Positions 35,178 through 43,050 of a stretch of 44,391 bases of DNA are shown here, piece by piece. This DNA comes from Candidatus Pacearchaeota archaeon CG10_big_fil_rev_8_21_14_0_10_32_14. GTDB lineage: Archaea > Nanobdellota > Nanobdellia > Pacearchaeales > GW2011-AR1. Every line of letters starts with the position of its first letter. Within the stretch, counting starts at the first letter, position 1. Under the pieces are notes generated by a model, which was given only the letters and a program-made list of their open reading frames with translations, did no database searches and was not told where the DNA came from. Location of the stretch: positions 17,697-62,087 of the forward strand of contig PFCY01000093.1 of NCBI GenBank assembly GCA_002763085.1, in the 5' to 3' direction. A program made the position numbers and the translations under genes.

Positions 35178-35621
35178 ATGAAATTAAAAAAAACGTCTAT
35201 GTTTTTAGTCACAGGATTAATATTAGGTCTGATAATTGGAATAATTGCCTCAATATCTTATCTAAAATATTATCCTGAATATAAACAAAAATCTGAAATA
35301 AATTCTTATAAGAAAAAATTAATAGGCAGTATAATATGCGAATATAATTGTCCAATAATTGAACAGAATATATCGGGTAAAATTCAATTAATCCCAGATT
35401 CATCATGTGTAGAGTCATGTACAAAAGATTTCAAAGCGCTTCCAAATTTATATTCAAATGAACAGCTTAATGGCGATAATTATATATTAGAAGTACAAAA
35501 TGTTATAACCGAATGCAAAAAACAAAGTACTCAAAATTTTATTTTAAATAACACAGAGTTCTTCCCATGCAATTCTCGTGAACTTTCAAAATTAAGTGAT
35601 AAATTTGATTATCTAAAATAA
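35178..35621 (+). CDS. Exported Cys-rich hypothetical protein
   Basis: A 147-residue protein with one N-terminal hydrophobic segment (about residues 9-29), so a signal anchor, and a short extracellular part with six Cys arranged in pairs (CEYNC, CVESC, and single Cys near 113 and 132). The spacing suggests disulfides. No known domain is seen. A TATA box (AATCTTTAAATAC, 35145-35157) about 20-30 bases before the ATG shows it is a real transcript. The next gene begins 39 bases downstream with its own TATA-like stretch. Confidence 0.6.
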   Translation: MKLKKTSMFLVTGLILGLIIGIIASISYLKYYPEYKQKSEINSYKKKLIGSIICEYNCPIIEQNISGKIQLIPDSSCVESCTKDFKALPNLYSNEQLNGDNYILEVQNVITECKKQSTQNFILNNTEFFPCNSRELSKLSDKFDYLK

Positions 35622-35660
35622 TATACAAAAACTTAAAACATCTATTTTTCTGAAAAGTTA

Positions 35661-36119
35661 ATGTCAAAAGATAAGATTTATTTTGCTGGATCAATTAGAG
35701 GTGGAAGAGAAGATGTTGATTTATATCATGAACTCATTCGAAATTTACAAAATTATGGTGAAGTCCTGACTGAACATATTGGAAACAGAGAAATATCTAT
35801 TCAAGGTGAAGATGGAATATCAGATAGTTTTATTCATAATCGAGATTTAGGATGGTTAACGAAAGCAAACAGGATTGTAGCAGAAGTTACAACGGCAAGT
35901 CTTGGAGTAGGATATGAACTAGGTAGGATTGTTGAAAGAAATTTATGGATTCCTTCTAACGACAAAAAATTAATTTTATGTTTATATCGACCAAATGTAA
36001 ATAAAAGATTATCTGCAATGATAAAATGTTCTGAGGGAATATTAAGCGAAGAATATAAAACTTTAAATGATGCAAAAAATATAATAGATGAATTCATGAA
36101 AAATGGAAAAAGAGATTGA
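35661..36119 (+). CDS. DNPH1/Rcl-like 2'-deoxynucleoside 5'-phosphate N-hydrolase
   Basis: A 152-residue member of the nucleoside 2-deoxyribosyltransferase superfamily. KIYFAGSIRGG (residues 5-15) is the start typical of Rcl/DNPH1, VLTEHIG near 35-41 follows, and AEVTTASLGVGYELGR near 74-89 carries the catalytic Glu in the GYELG motif. DNPH1 cuts deoxynucleoside monophosphates, cleaning the pool. The gene ends inside the start of the PIG-L deacetylase gene (overlap 17 bases), so it belongs to a three-gene run with a GT4, an odd context for nucleotide cleaning. Confidence 0.85.
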   Translation: MSKDKIYFAGSIRGGREDVDLYHELIRNLQNYGEVLTEHIGNREISIQGEDGISDSFIHNRDLGWLTKANRIVAEVTTASLGVGYELGRIVERNLWIPSNDKKLILCLYRPNVNKRLSAMIKCSEGILSEEYKTLNDAKNIIDEFMKNGKRD

Positions 36120-36732
36120 GAAAATAAACGCACTTGTTATTGTATCACATCCTGACGATGAAACTATTTGGATGGGAGGCACAATTTTAAATCATCCTGA
36201 TTGGAACTGGACGATAATTTCTTTATGCAGAAAAAATGACACTGATCGTGCACCTAAATTTCAGAGAGTATGTAAGGCATTAAATCATTATTCAACTCCG
36301 ATTATTTCAGATTTAGATGATGAAAATCTCCAGCCACTTTCAATTGTAGAAGTAAAAAGAAAGATTTTATATCTTACACCAAAGAAAATTTATGATGTAA
36401 TCTATACTCACGGAAAAAATGGAGAATACGGACACATACGGCATAAAGAGACTCACGATGCGGTAGTTCAATTAGTCGATGAGAAATATATTGATTGTGG
36501 TGAATTGAAATTTTTCTCTTACATAAAGAGTACGCTTCGTCCACCAGTAAATCCAGAGTTATACATTCATGTTGCTAATCCGATAGCGAACGAATATATC
36601 AAGATAAGTTCAGAAATTTTTAAAAGGAAGCAATCTTTGGTTAAAGACATGTACGGATTTGATGAAAGAGGTTTTGAAGTGATGTGTTCTGGTCAGTCTG
36701 AAGCATTTGATATTCACAATTATAAAAAATGA
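36103..36732 (+). CDS. PIG-L/LmbE family N-deacetylase
   Basis: A 209-residue zinc deacetylase. IVSHPDDETIWMGG (13-26) has the zinc and catalytic HPDDE, and GHIRHKETHDAV near 108-119 the second His cluster. Family members remove acetyl from N-acetylglucosamine on lipids, small-molecule thiol precursors or glycans. It overlaps the DNPH1-like gene at its start and the GT4 gene by 4 bases (ATGA) at its end. A GT4 paired with a PIG-L deacetylase recalls BshA-BshB of bacillithiol synthesis; here that is only an analogy. Confidence 0.9.
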   Translation: MEKEIEKINALVIVSHPDDETIWMGGTILNHPDWNWTIISLCRKNDTDRAPKFQRVCKALNHYSTPIISDLDDENLQPLSIVEVKRKILYLTPKKIYDVIYTHGKNGEYGHIRHKETHDAVVQLVDEKYIDCGELKFFSYIKSTLRPPVNPELYIHVANPIANEYIKISSEIFKRKQSLVKDMYGFDERGFEVMCSGQSEAFDIHNYKK

Positions 36733-37874
36733 AAATTTTACTTCTTTATCCTTATCCAGTAGAACTCGACGGTCAAAGTCTGCAGGGTCATTATCTAGCC
36801 AAAGGTCTAAGAGAACTTGGAGTAGAAGTAATGGAATGTGATCGCGCAGATAATTTAGAAAAACTCCACGCATACAAGTCTTTCAAACCTGATTTTGTAA
36901 TTGGAATTGGTTATTGGGGTGACACGCCTGATGTTGTTTTATCACCTCTAAAACATGGCTTGCACGCCGTACCTTGGTTTAATGCAGATGGTTGGGTAGC
37001 AAATTATCATAACACATTTAACGAACTTCCTCTAGTTGTTACAACCTCTCGTTGGGTAAAAGAAACGTACAAACGAGACGGAATGCACGCAAATAATATC
37101 GAACCTTGCTCGATCGGATATGATCCTTCAGTATTTTTCCCTATGGAAAAAAATGATCCACGAGTATTAAAAGTCAGAGAACTTTTAGGAATACAACCCA
37201 ACGAAAAAATGATTTTCACCGCCGGTGGCGACGTAACAAGTAAAGGTGCTCAAGAAATGTTTAGAGCAATTGCAAAAATTCAAGATAAAGTTCCAAATTG
37301 GAAATACGTTCTAAAAGTAAACGAAAGTTTTTCCGCAGATAATCACGGACAAGAAGAGGAGGATTTAATAGAAAGTTTAGGTCTAGATAAAAATCGGATT
37401 ACGTACCTTCGCGGAGGATATTCTCCAGAATTTATGGGAGTTTTACTTAACGCATGTGATGTCTACGCAGCACCTTCAAGACTAGAAGGATTTGGAATGA
37501 TACAGCTCGAAGCGCAAGCCAGCGGCAAACCTGTTATATCCATAAACGTCGGAGGACCTCGAGATGTGATAATTCATGAGAAAACAGGCTTCCTTGCAGA
37601 CGTTTCTTACGAAGTAAAATTAAGTAAAGAGTGGGTTTATCCATGGATGGGCTTTGAAGAAAAACACATGGTCTCATTTCCTGATCCAAAAACATTTGCT
37701 TACAGAGCAGACGTTGATCAACTTGCAGATTTCACTTTACGACTTCTTACCGACGAAGAACTTAATAAAAAAATGAGTTTAGCCGCATCGCAGCATGCAA
37801 AAGAAAACTTTCATTACAAAGTTATAGCGCAAAGGATGCTTGATTTGATAAAGAAGAATTATAATTTAATGTAA
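36729..37874 (+). CDS. Glycosyltransferase family 4
   Basis: A 381-residue GT-B enzyme. The N-terminal half begins LLLYPYPVELDGQSLQGHYL, with the Gly-rich loop around residues 13-18; the C-terminal half has FTAGGDVTSKGAQEMF near 160-175 and APSRLEGFGMIQLEAQASG near 249-267, the donor-binding region with paired Glu. It overlaps the PIG-L gene by 4 bases, so glycosyl transfer and deacetylation are probably two steps of one pathway. It is the last glycan gene before the accessory island. Confidence 0.92.
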   Translation: MKILLLYPYPVELDGQSLQGHYLAKGLRELGVEVMECDRADNLEKLHAYKSFKPDFVIGIGYWGDTPDVVLSPLKHGLHAVPWFNADGWVANYHNTFNELPLVVTTSRWVKETYKRDGMHANNIEPCSIGYDPSVFFPMEKNDPRVLKVRELLGIQPNEKMIFTAGGDVTSKGAQEMFRAIAKIQDKVPNWKYVLKVNESFSADNHGQEEEDLIESLGLDKNRITYLRGGYSPEFMGVLLNACDVYAAPSRLEGFGMIQLEAQASGKPVISINVGGPRDVIIHEKTGFLADVSYEVKLSKEWVYPWMGFEEKHMVSFPDPKTFAYRADVDQLADFTLRLLTDEELNKKMSLAASQHAKENFHYKVIAQRMLDLIKKNYNLM

Positions 37875-38103
37875 ATCATCTCGTGGGGGCATTTAACTTG
37901 AAGTTAAAGAAACCTTGGAAGAATGGCGGATTTGCAGGTTTCTATCTTCAGAGGGGGATAGTTTTTGAAAAACAAAATTTGTTCTTAGAAAACAATAAAT
38001 GCAAAAAAGGTTGGACAAGGGTGACAGCTTGGACATGAGTTAGTATAACAAAGTAATACTAAATTGTCATACTCTTTATTAATCAAGCTGACTAAGAAAT
38101 TCT
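37875..38103. other. Non-coding boundary region with three palindromes
   Basis: No gene is seen. TTAACTT-G-AAGTTAA (37893-37907), AACAAA-A-TTTGTT (37971-37983) and TTAGTAT...ATACTAA (38040-38062) are perfect inverted repeats. The last sits before the GIY-YIG gene, whose TATA-like CTTTATTAAT (38074-38083) gives an almost leaderless start. The region separates glycan genes from the DNA-processing island and could be an integration junction. Confidence 0.45.
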
Positions 38104-38610
38104 ATGGAATTTGATAAAGAAGGGAAGTTCAAAGAATTCTCAAAAATAAATGACTTATTGCTAAATGGATGTGAATTAATCCCTGAAGATAAAGGAGTTT
38201 ATATTGTAGTTAGAGAATCAAATAATAATCCTCTTTTTAATGAATCTAATCAACACTATATTAAAAAAGGAAAAAAGATTAATTTAAGTTATTCAAAAAC
38301 ACATCTTAAGGAAATTTGGAATAAATTAAACAATCACAATATAATCTATATTGGAAAAGCCAATGGAAAGGGTGGATTGAGGAAAAGGATAAAAGATTAT
38401 ATTAGGTTTGGTATGAGAACACAGGAAAAAATAGAGAAGAATGGTGTTTGTCATAGAGGTGGTAGGGCTATTTGGCAATTAGAGGATTATAGAGAACTAA
38501 AGATATACTGGAAAGAGTCAAATAACCCAAGAACAAAAGAAAAAGAATTAATAACCAACTTCAAAAAACAAAATAATGGAAACTGGCCATTTGCAAATAG
38601 GAGTGATTAA
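38104..38610 (+). CDS. GIY-YIG nuclease-like protein
   Basis: A 168-residue protein. GVY at 31-33 and YIG at 82-84 are the two halves of the GIY-YIG motif, here separated by a long insertion of some 45 residues. NGKGGLRKRIKDY near 87-99 carries the conserved Arg, and the EKELI segment near 146-150 the Glu that would bind metal. So a metal-dependent DNA (or RNA) cleavage role is plausible. It is the first gene of the island and is followed after 2 bases by a small Cys-rich protein. Confidence 0.75.
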   Translation: MEFDKEGKFKEFSKINDLLLNGCELIPEDKGVYIVVRESNNNPLFNESNQHYIKKGKKINLSYSKTHLKEIWNKLNNHNIIYIGKANGKGGLRKRIKDYIRFGMRTQEKIEKNGVCHRGGRAIWQLEDYRELKIYWKESNNPRTKEKELITNFKKQNNGNWPFANRSD

Positions 38611-38612
38611 TA

Positions 38613-38882
38613 ATGAAAATTCATAAAGGAAGAGATTTTAAGAAAGCTGTATCAGATGCTCTGAAAAGTGGGAATTTGACTATAACTAGTTCAGATGGTG
38701 AAACCGACGAACCTGCGGTATGTGAGATTTGTGGCAAGATGATTGGAGATGTCTTGGATTCTTATGCTTATCATTGTATTAATGATGATAATTATGTTGA
38801 TGTTGAGGAAAAGTGTTTTTGTACCAGAAAGTGTTGGAATAAGTATTTGAAGAGAGAAGCAAAAGATATCGAAGCAAACTGA
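38613..38882 (+). CDS. Small Cys-rich (zinc-binding) protein
   Basis: An 89-residue protein. CEICGKMI (Cys 37, 40), a central Cys (55) and CFCTRKC (Cys 68, 70, 74) look like a zinc-binding treble-clef or Cys4-type finger. The N-terminus (KIHKGRDFKKAVSDAL) is basic. It directly follows the GIY-YIG gene, and the two are probably co-transcribed. No family is recognised; a nucleic-acid-binding partner of the nuclease is inferred. Confidence 0.6.
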   Translation: MKIHKGRDFKKAVSDALKSGNLTITSSDGETDEPAVCEICGKMIGDVLDSYAYHCINDDNYVDVEEKCFCTRKCWNKYLKREAKDIEAN

Positions 38883-38920
38883 ATATCTAATCAGTTTAGT
38901 TTAATTTATCTGAACCAAAC

Positions 38921-38932
38921 GAAACCTTTAAA
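38921..38932 (+). promoter_or_regulatory. TATA box before the first ParB-like gene
   Basis: AACCTTTAAAAA lies about 25-35 bases before the ATG at 38956. An upstream TTG at 38941 falls right at the expected transcription start, which favours the ATG. Confidence 0.5.
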
Positions 38933-38955
38933 AACTTTGTTTGGGTAGAATTTTG

Positions 38956-39966
38956 ATGAAAAACAACACACTTTATGATGTCGAGAAAATAGCCAATGCT
39001 GAAAGTATTGATGTAAAGCTAGAAGACATTAAATTAGATTCCTATAATGTTAGATTTCTTCATTTACCACAAAAACTTTCAGATAAGGAGATTGAAGAAA
39101 TCTTGTGGGATGAAAAGGATACAACTGAGTTATATAGACAAATCCTTTCTGCAGGGGGAGTATATGAAGAACCCGTATTAAATTCTGAGTTAATTGTAAT
39201 TGAAGGAAATAGAAGGATTGTCTGTTTAAGAAAACTAAAGCAAGAAGCCAATAAAGGGGGACTTCCGGGAATATCAAAAAATCATTTTGATAAGGTGAAG
39301 TGTAAGATACTTCCAAAAAATACTCCCCCACAGATAATTGACATATTCCTGGCCACAATTCATGTAAAAGGGAAGAAGCCCTGGAATGCATTTAATAAAG
39401 CAAAACATATTTTTAATCTGTATGATTCTGGTGGATTTAGCTATGATGATTTGTCTAAAAAATTAGGTATGGGTAAATCAACAGTTATAAGGGCTGTTGA
39501 AGTTTATGGCGCAACACAAAAGTATGGAGATAAATATAAGGCTGACAAGGAGTGGTTCAGAAAATTTACTTATTTTGATGAATTGTATAAAAGAAAAGAT
39601 TTGAAAGAATTCAGAAAGGAAGATAAAAATCTAGAAAGATTTGAAAATTGGGTTTTTCATAAAAAGTTAGATGATGTTAGGGAAGTTCGTCAATTAGCAA
39701 AGATATTGCAAGATGAAGATGCCTTTAAAGAATTTGAAAAAAATGACTTTGATGCAGCTATGAACCTCATAGGACTAAAAGATCCTTCTATAAATAGTGT
39801 AGAATTTAAAAAAATTAAAGACACAATAGATGTTCTAAGAAATTTTTCAAGAAAAGAATTATCAAAAACTGTTAAAGATGATTCAAGATTAAAGTTGCTG
39901 AATTCATTAAAAAAGGAGATTGATAGTTTAGTAAAAGATATTACATCAATGAAAAAAACATCATAG
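38956..39966 (+). CDS. ParB/Srx-fold DNA-binding protein (first copy)
   Basis: A 336-residue protein. Residues 20-100 look like a ParB/Srx nucleotide-binding fold, with LDSYNVRF near 27-34 and VIEGNRRIVCLRKL near 81-94; EGNRR takes the place of the GxRR of ParB, the CTP/phosphate site. A helix-turn-helix follows near 155-185 (YDDLSKKLGMGKSTVIRAVEVYG). The C-terminal 150 residues are helical and charged. There is no ParA partner, so it is unlikely to be a plasmid partition protein; related EGNRR proteins occur with nucleases and methylases in mobile elements. A hairpin-rich spacer of 147 bases follows. Confidence 0.75.
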   Translation: MKNNTLYDVEKIANAESIDVKLEDIKLDSYNVRFLHLPQKLSDKEIEEILWDEKDTTELYRQILSAGGVYEEPVLNSELIVIEGNRRIVCLRKLKQEANKGGLPGISKNHFDKVKCKILPKNTPPQIIDIFLATIHVKGKKPWNAFNKAKHIFNLYDSGGFSYDDLSKKLGMGKSTVIRAVEVYGATQKYGDKYKADKEWFRKFTYFDELYKRKDLKEFRKEDKNLERFENWVFHKKLDDVREVRQLAKILQDEDAFKEFEKNDFDAAMNLIGLKDPSINSVEFKKIKDTIDVLRNFSRKELSKTVKDDSRLKLLNSLKKEIDSLVKDITSMKKTS

Positions 39967-39988
39967 TCAATATTGACACCAGGAAAAA

Positions 39989-40034
39989 CATTAAGGGATT
40001 GCTTGTTATTACCAAGCAAGTTAGTCCCTTAATG
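39989..40034. repeat. Long two-part inverted repeat (hairpin A)
   Basis: CATTAAGGGA (39989-39998) pairs perfectly with TCCCTTAATG (40025-40034), and within it TTGCTTG (39999-40005) with CAAGCAA (40013-40019) around TTATTAC, leaving GTTAG as a one-sided bulge. Seventeen pairs in 46 bases is far above chance here. Confidence 0.8.
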
Positions 40035-40042
40035 CCTTTATT

Positions 40043-40067
40043 AAAAGTAATAACATTTATTACTTTT
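40043..40067. repeat. Inverted repeat B overlapping the second ParB-like promoter
   Basis: AAAAGTAATAA pairs perfectly with TTATTACTTTT around a CAT loop. Its right arm runs into the TATA-like CTTTTTAAAGTA for the gene at 40114, so it may be an operator; as RNA it could end the upstream transcript. Confidence 0.7.
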
Positions 40068-40074
40068 TAAAGTA

Positions 40075-40091
40075 TCCCTTACCAATAGGGA
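40075..40091. repeat. Inverted repeat C, third TCCCTT-type element
   Basis: TCCCT and AGGGA flank TACCAATA-type bases, located between the TATA box and the start codon of the second ParB-like gene. The TCCCTTA half is identical to that in hairpin A, suggesting one binding protein for both. Confidence 0.5.
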
Positions 40092-40113
40092 AGAACTAAA
40101 AAATCAACACAAA

Positions 40114-41502
40114 ATGAAAAATGAAAAATTAAGTATAAAAAATATTAAAATAAAAGACTTGAAACTCTGGGATGAAAATCCTAGATTCCCTGAAGAATAT
40201 TTTAAAAAACCGGAGAAAGACTTAATTGGGTATCTATTCAAAAAAGAAAATTCACGAATGATTGATTTAGCAAAATCTATTTCAGAAAATTTTAATTTAA
40301 TTCCTTTGGAAAGATTGGTTGTTTGGAAATCCGGTAATGGGCTAATTGTTTTAGAGGGAAATAGGAGAATAGCCATTTATAAAATACTTAGTAACCTCTT
40401 TCTTCTTCCTGATAAAAAAAATATAAATTTCTTCAATGAAAAATCAAAACAATTAGCAATTAACGAAAACTTTGAAGTGGAATGTATAGTTGTAGATGAT
40501 AGAGAAGAGGGGCTAAAATATGTAGATTTGAAACATTTAGAAAAAGGATATAGTAATTGGCAAGAGTCTGAAAGAATAAATTTTCAGAAAAGAAGAGGGA
40601 TAAGTATGGGGGAAAAAGAACTAGTTAAACACGATATAAATAGGATTGTCAAAGGTTTAGATTTACCAGAAAAAATAATCGATAAAATATTAGGGCAAGG
40701 AAATTTAACAACATTTTACAGAATTATTGCAAGTACTCCAGCAAAAAAGTATTTTGGTTATGAAATAAAAGAAAATAACTTGATTATTGAAGATAAGGAT
40801 TTTGAATCAAAACTAAAGATTATCATCTGGCAAATAATCAACAAAAAAGATTTTAAGAATAATGTGATCAATTCTCGTTCATTGAATACCATCGAAGATA
40901 TTGAAAAGTATCTTAAGAATATAGACCTAAAAAGAGACTATTCTAAATTAAATGAAGATTTAAAAAATTCCGTTAAATCCAAAATTGATGTTTTTGGGAA
41001 AAAGACAGAAGAATTTGTTTTACCTATAGAAGACAATTTCAAAAAGAGTAAAAAGAGCCCCATATTAACAATTGAGGATAAACTCTTTGGTAAAACTCTT
41101 TGCTTAAAAAAGGGGAAGGTCAACAATCTTTATTGCGCAATGGATAAAATTTATGAACAAAATAAATATAACGAAAAAAATCTAGAGTTGGTTTTGCCGA
41201 TTCTAGGAATATCATTACGATTAATCTTAGATGTTGCAGCAAGGGAGTATTACTCTGAAGAAGAATTAAAAAAAGACAATACTCCCTATAGAACATTTTT
41301 AAAAGAAATTAAACAGAAATTCAGAGATGATGCAAAATATAAAAATCTTAGTACACTAACTTTATCTTGGGTTATTTCAGATACAAATTTTGAGAACATA
41401 ATAGATCATTATGCTCATGATAGTATAATCTATACACAGAATGATATATTGAAAATCTCAAAAATTATTGGAGAAATTTTGGAGTGTTTTTTTAAAATAT
41501 GA
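40114..41502 (+). CDS. ParB/Srx-fold DNA-binding protein (second copy)
   Basis: A 462-residue protein. WDENPRFP (19-26) and LIVLEGNRRIAIYKIL (77-92) form the ParB/Srx fold with EGNRR at 81-85, as in the first copy, though the rest differs and is longer. The middle part, with the GQGNLTTFYRIIAS stretch near 192-205, may hold the helix-turn-helix, and a helical C-terminal domain of about 180 residues follows. The ATG lies about 40 bases after the TATA-like CTTTTTAAAGTA. The stop overlaps the start of the adenine methylase (ATGA), so the two are translationally coupled. Confidence 0.72.
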   Translation: MKNEKLSIKNIKIKDLKLWDENPRFPEEYFKKPEKDLIGYLFKKENSRMIDLAKSISENFNLIPLERLVVWKSGNGLIVLEGNRRIAIYKILSNLFLLPDKKNINFFNEKSKQLAINENFEVECIVVDDREEGLKYVDLKHLEKGYSNWQESERINFQKRRGISMGEKELVKHDINRIVKGLDLPEKIIDKILGQGNLTTFYRIIASTPAKKYFGYEIKENNLIIEDKDFESKLKIIIWQIINKKDFKNNVINSRSLNTIEDIEKYLKNIDLKRDYSKLNEDLKNSVKSKIDVFGKKTEEFVLPIEDNFKKSKKSPILTIEDKLFGKTLCLKKGKVNNLYCAMDKIYEQNKYNEKNLELVLPILGISLRLILDVAAREYYSEEELKKDNTPYRTFLKEIKQKFRDDAKYKNLSTLTLSWVISDTNFENIIDHYAHDSIIYTQNDILKISKIIGEILECFFKI

Positions 41503-42356
41503 CATTTTATTCACCACTTAGGTACCCTGGAGGAAAGGCGAAGTTAGTTGGATACTTTAAAGACTTAATTACACAAAATGGAATTAAGGGTGGAACATAT
41601 GTAGAAATTTATGCTGGAGGAGCTTCTATTGCACTTTCTCTTTTAATAGAGGGATATGTTTCTAAGGTTATAATCAATGATAATGATAAATCTATTTATG
41701 CCTTATGGTATTCCATATTAAATCATCCTAGGAAACTTTGCAATTTAATCAAAAAAACTCCATTAACTATAGAAAATTGGCGAATTCAAAAAGAAATACA
41801 AAAAAATAAGGATAAACATGACTTATTGACATTAGGCTTTTCTACATTTTTTTTAAATAGAACAAATCGTTCCGGTATAATCAATGCAGGAGTTATTGGA
41901 GGATTAAATCAGGATGGAAAATGGAAAATGGATGCAAGGTTTAATAAGGAAAATTTGATCTCTAAAATTAAATTAATTGCTAAATATAAACATAAAATAA
42001 AGCTACACAATCTTGATGCAGTTAGATTAATAAGAAAAATTAAGAACCAATTACCTAAAAAAAGTTTGATATATCTTGACCCACCATATTACTACAAAGG
42101 AAAAGAATTATATATGAATTATTATGATTATGAAAGCCATAAAGAAATTTCAGAAGTTATAAAAAAAGTTACTAAAGTAAAATGGGTTATAACTTATGAT
42201 GATGTTGGAGAAATAAATCATTTGTATAAAGGATTTGATAACTATAGCTATCTTCTAAATTATAGTGCCGCTAATTCTGGAAAAGGAAAAGAAATAATAA
42301 TATTCTCTTCAGGAATGAATCATTCGTCAGAAGGATTGATTTTGACTCACTCCTAA
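41499..42356 (+). CDS. Dam-like DNA adenine N6-methyltransferase (D12 class)
   Basis: A 285-residue methyltransferase of the D12/Dam class. RYPGGKAKL (8-16) and YVEIYAGGASIAL near 35-47 bind S-adenosylmethionine, and IYLDPPYYY near 191-199 carries the catalytic DPPY (Asp 194). The recognition site cannot be told. It overlaps the second ParB-like gene by 4 bases. No restriction endonuclease gene is directly adjacent in operon; the convergent Cas4-like nuclease overlaps its stop by 4 bases. It could be the modification part of a defence or element-maintenance system. Confidence 0.9.
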   Translation: MTFYSPLRYPGGKAKLVGYFKDLITQNGIKGGTYVEIYAGGASIALSLLIEGYVSKVIINDNDKSIYALWYSILNHPRKLCNLIKKTPLTIENWRIQKEIQKNKDKHDLLTLGFSTFFLNRTNRSGIINAGVIGGLNQDGKWKMDARFNKENLISKIKLIAKYKHKIKLHNLDAVRLIRKIKNQLPKKSLIYLDPPYYYKGKELYMNYYDYESHKEISEVIKKVTKVKWVITYDDVGEINHLYKGFDNYSYLLNYSAANSGKGKEIIIFSSGMNHSSEGLILTHS

Positions 42357-43000
42357 ACCTTCACACACCATTCACAACCCTTCTTAGGACAATCCCCTTC
42401 TAATAATCTCAAAGCTTTCTTCCAAGCATCCTCAGCCATTTTAATATTAACTTTCATCTTTACTAAACTTGTATCAAAAACAACCTCTCCTGTTTCTGTA
42501 ACTTCTTTAGGAACATAGAAAAGTAAGAAGAAGTAATCCTCTGTTTGATAACCATTTTTTCTTAATAAGAAATTATAAACATTTTGTTGTAATCTGTAAT
42601 GTTCTGCTGTGTCGTCTTTCAAAGCATGACCTCTGGTTTTGTAATCTAACACAACTAACTTTTTTCCATTTACTAAAATATTGTCAACTGCACCATGGAG
42701 TTCATTACCATTTTTATCTTTCCAACTAACACCTTTAAAGTTACTTTGCCAGATTTTCATCTTTTCTTTATCATTAAACAACTTCATACTTTCACAATGA
42801 GAATTATTACAAAGTTCAGGTGGAAGTAAATTTTTATCTCTGAATTTATCAAAATGTGTTTTTAGAATTCTATCCATTCCACTTGGAAGAGATGGAAATA
42901 TACCATTTGGTCTTTTCCAAACATTATGTTTATCTAACCAGAAACATCTTTCACATTCATTCATAAGATTTAGTGATGAGGGGGATAGTTTGAATGTCAT
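42353..43000 (-). CDS. PD-(D/E)XK nuclease, Cas4/RecB-like, with terminal Cys clusters
   Basis: A 215-residue nuclease. LSPSSLNLMNECERCFWL (5-22) with Cys 16 and 19, GAVDNIL (Asp 106), VVLDYKTRG (Asp 119, Lys 121) and the QxxxY motif (Gln 138, Tyr 142) give the RecB-type core. C-terminal Cys 204, 209 and 212, with Cys 16/19, could hold an Fe-S cluster as in Cas4 and AddB-type nucleases. No CRISPR repeats or cas genes are near. It is convergent with the methylase and divergent from the next gene. Confidence 0.85.
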   Translation of the reverse strand: MTFKLSPSSLNLMNECERCFWLDKHNVWKRPNGIFPSLPSGMDRILKTHFDKFRDKNLLPPELCNNSHCESMKLFNDKEKMKIWQSNFKGVSWKDKNGNELHGAVDNILVNGKKLVVLDYKTRGHALKDDTAEHYRLQQNVYNFLLRKNGYQTEDYFFLLFYVPKEVTETGEVVFDTSLVKMKVNIKMAEDAWKKALRLLEGDCPKKGCEWCVKV

Positions 43001-43050
43001 TTTTTACTATAAGCAGGTAACTTTAAAAATATTGGCTATATTCTATATTT

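Noticed and set aside
40041..40070. Hairpin B as a simple intrinsic terminator only
   Set aside because: The stem is A/T only and its right arm overlaps a usable TATA box for the next gene, so a terminator role alone does not explain it.
42353..43000. Part of a CRISPR-Cas locus
   Set aside because: No direct repeats, no spacers and no other cas-like genes are visible; only a Cas4-like nuclease.
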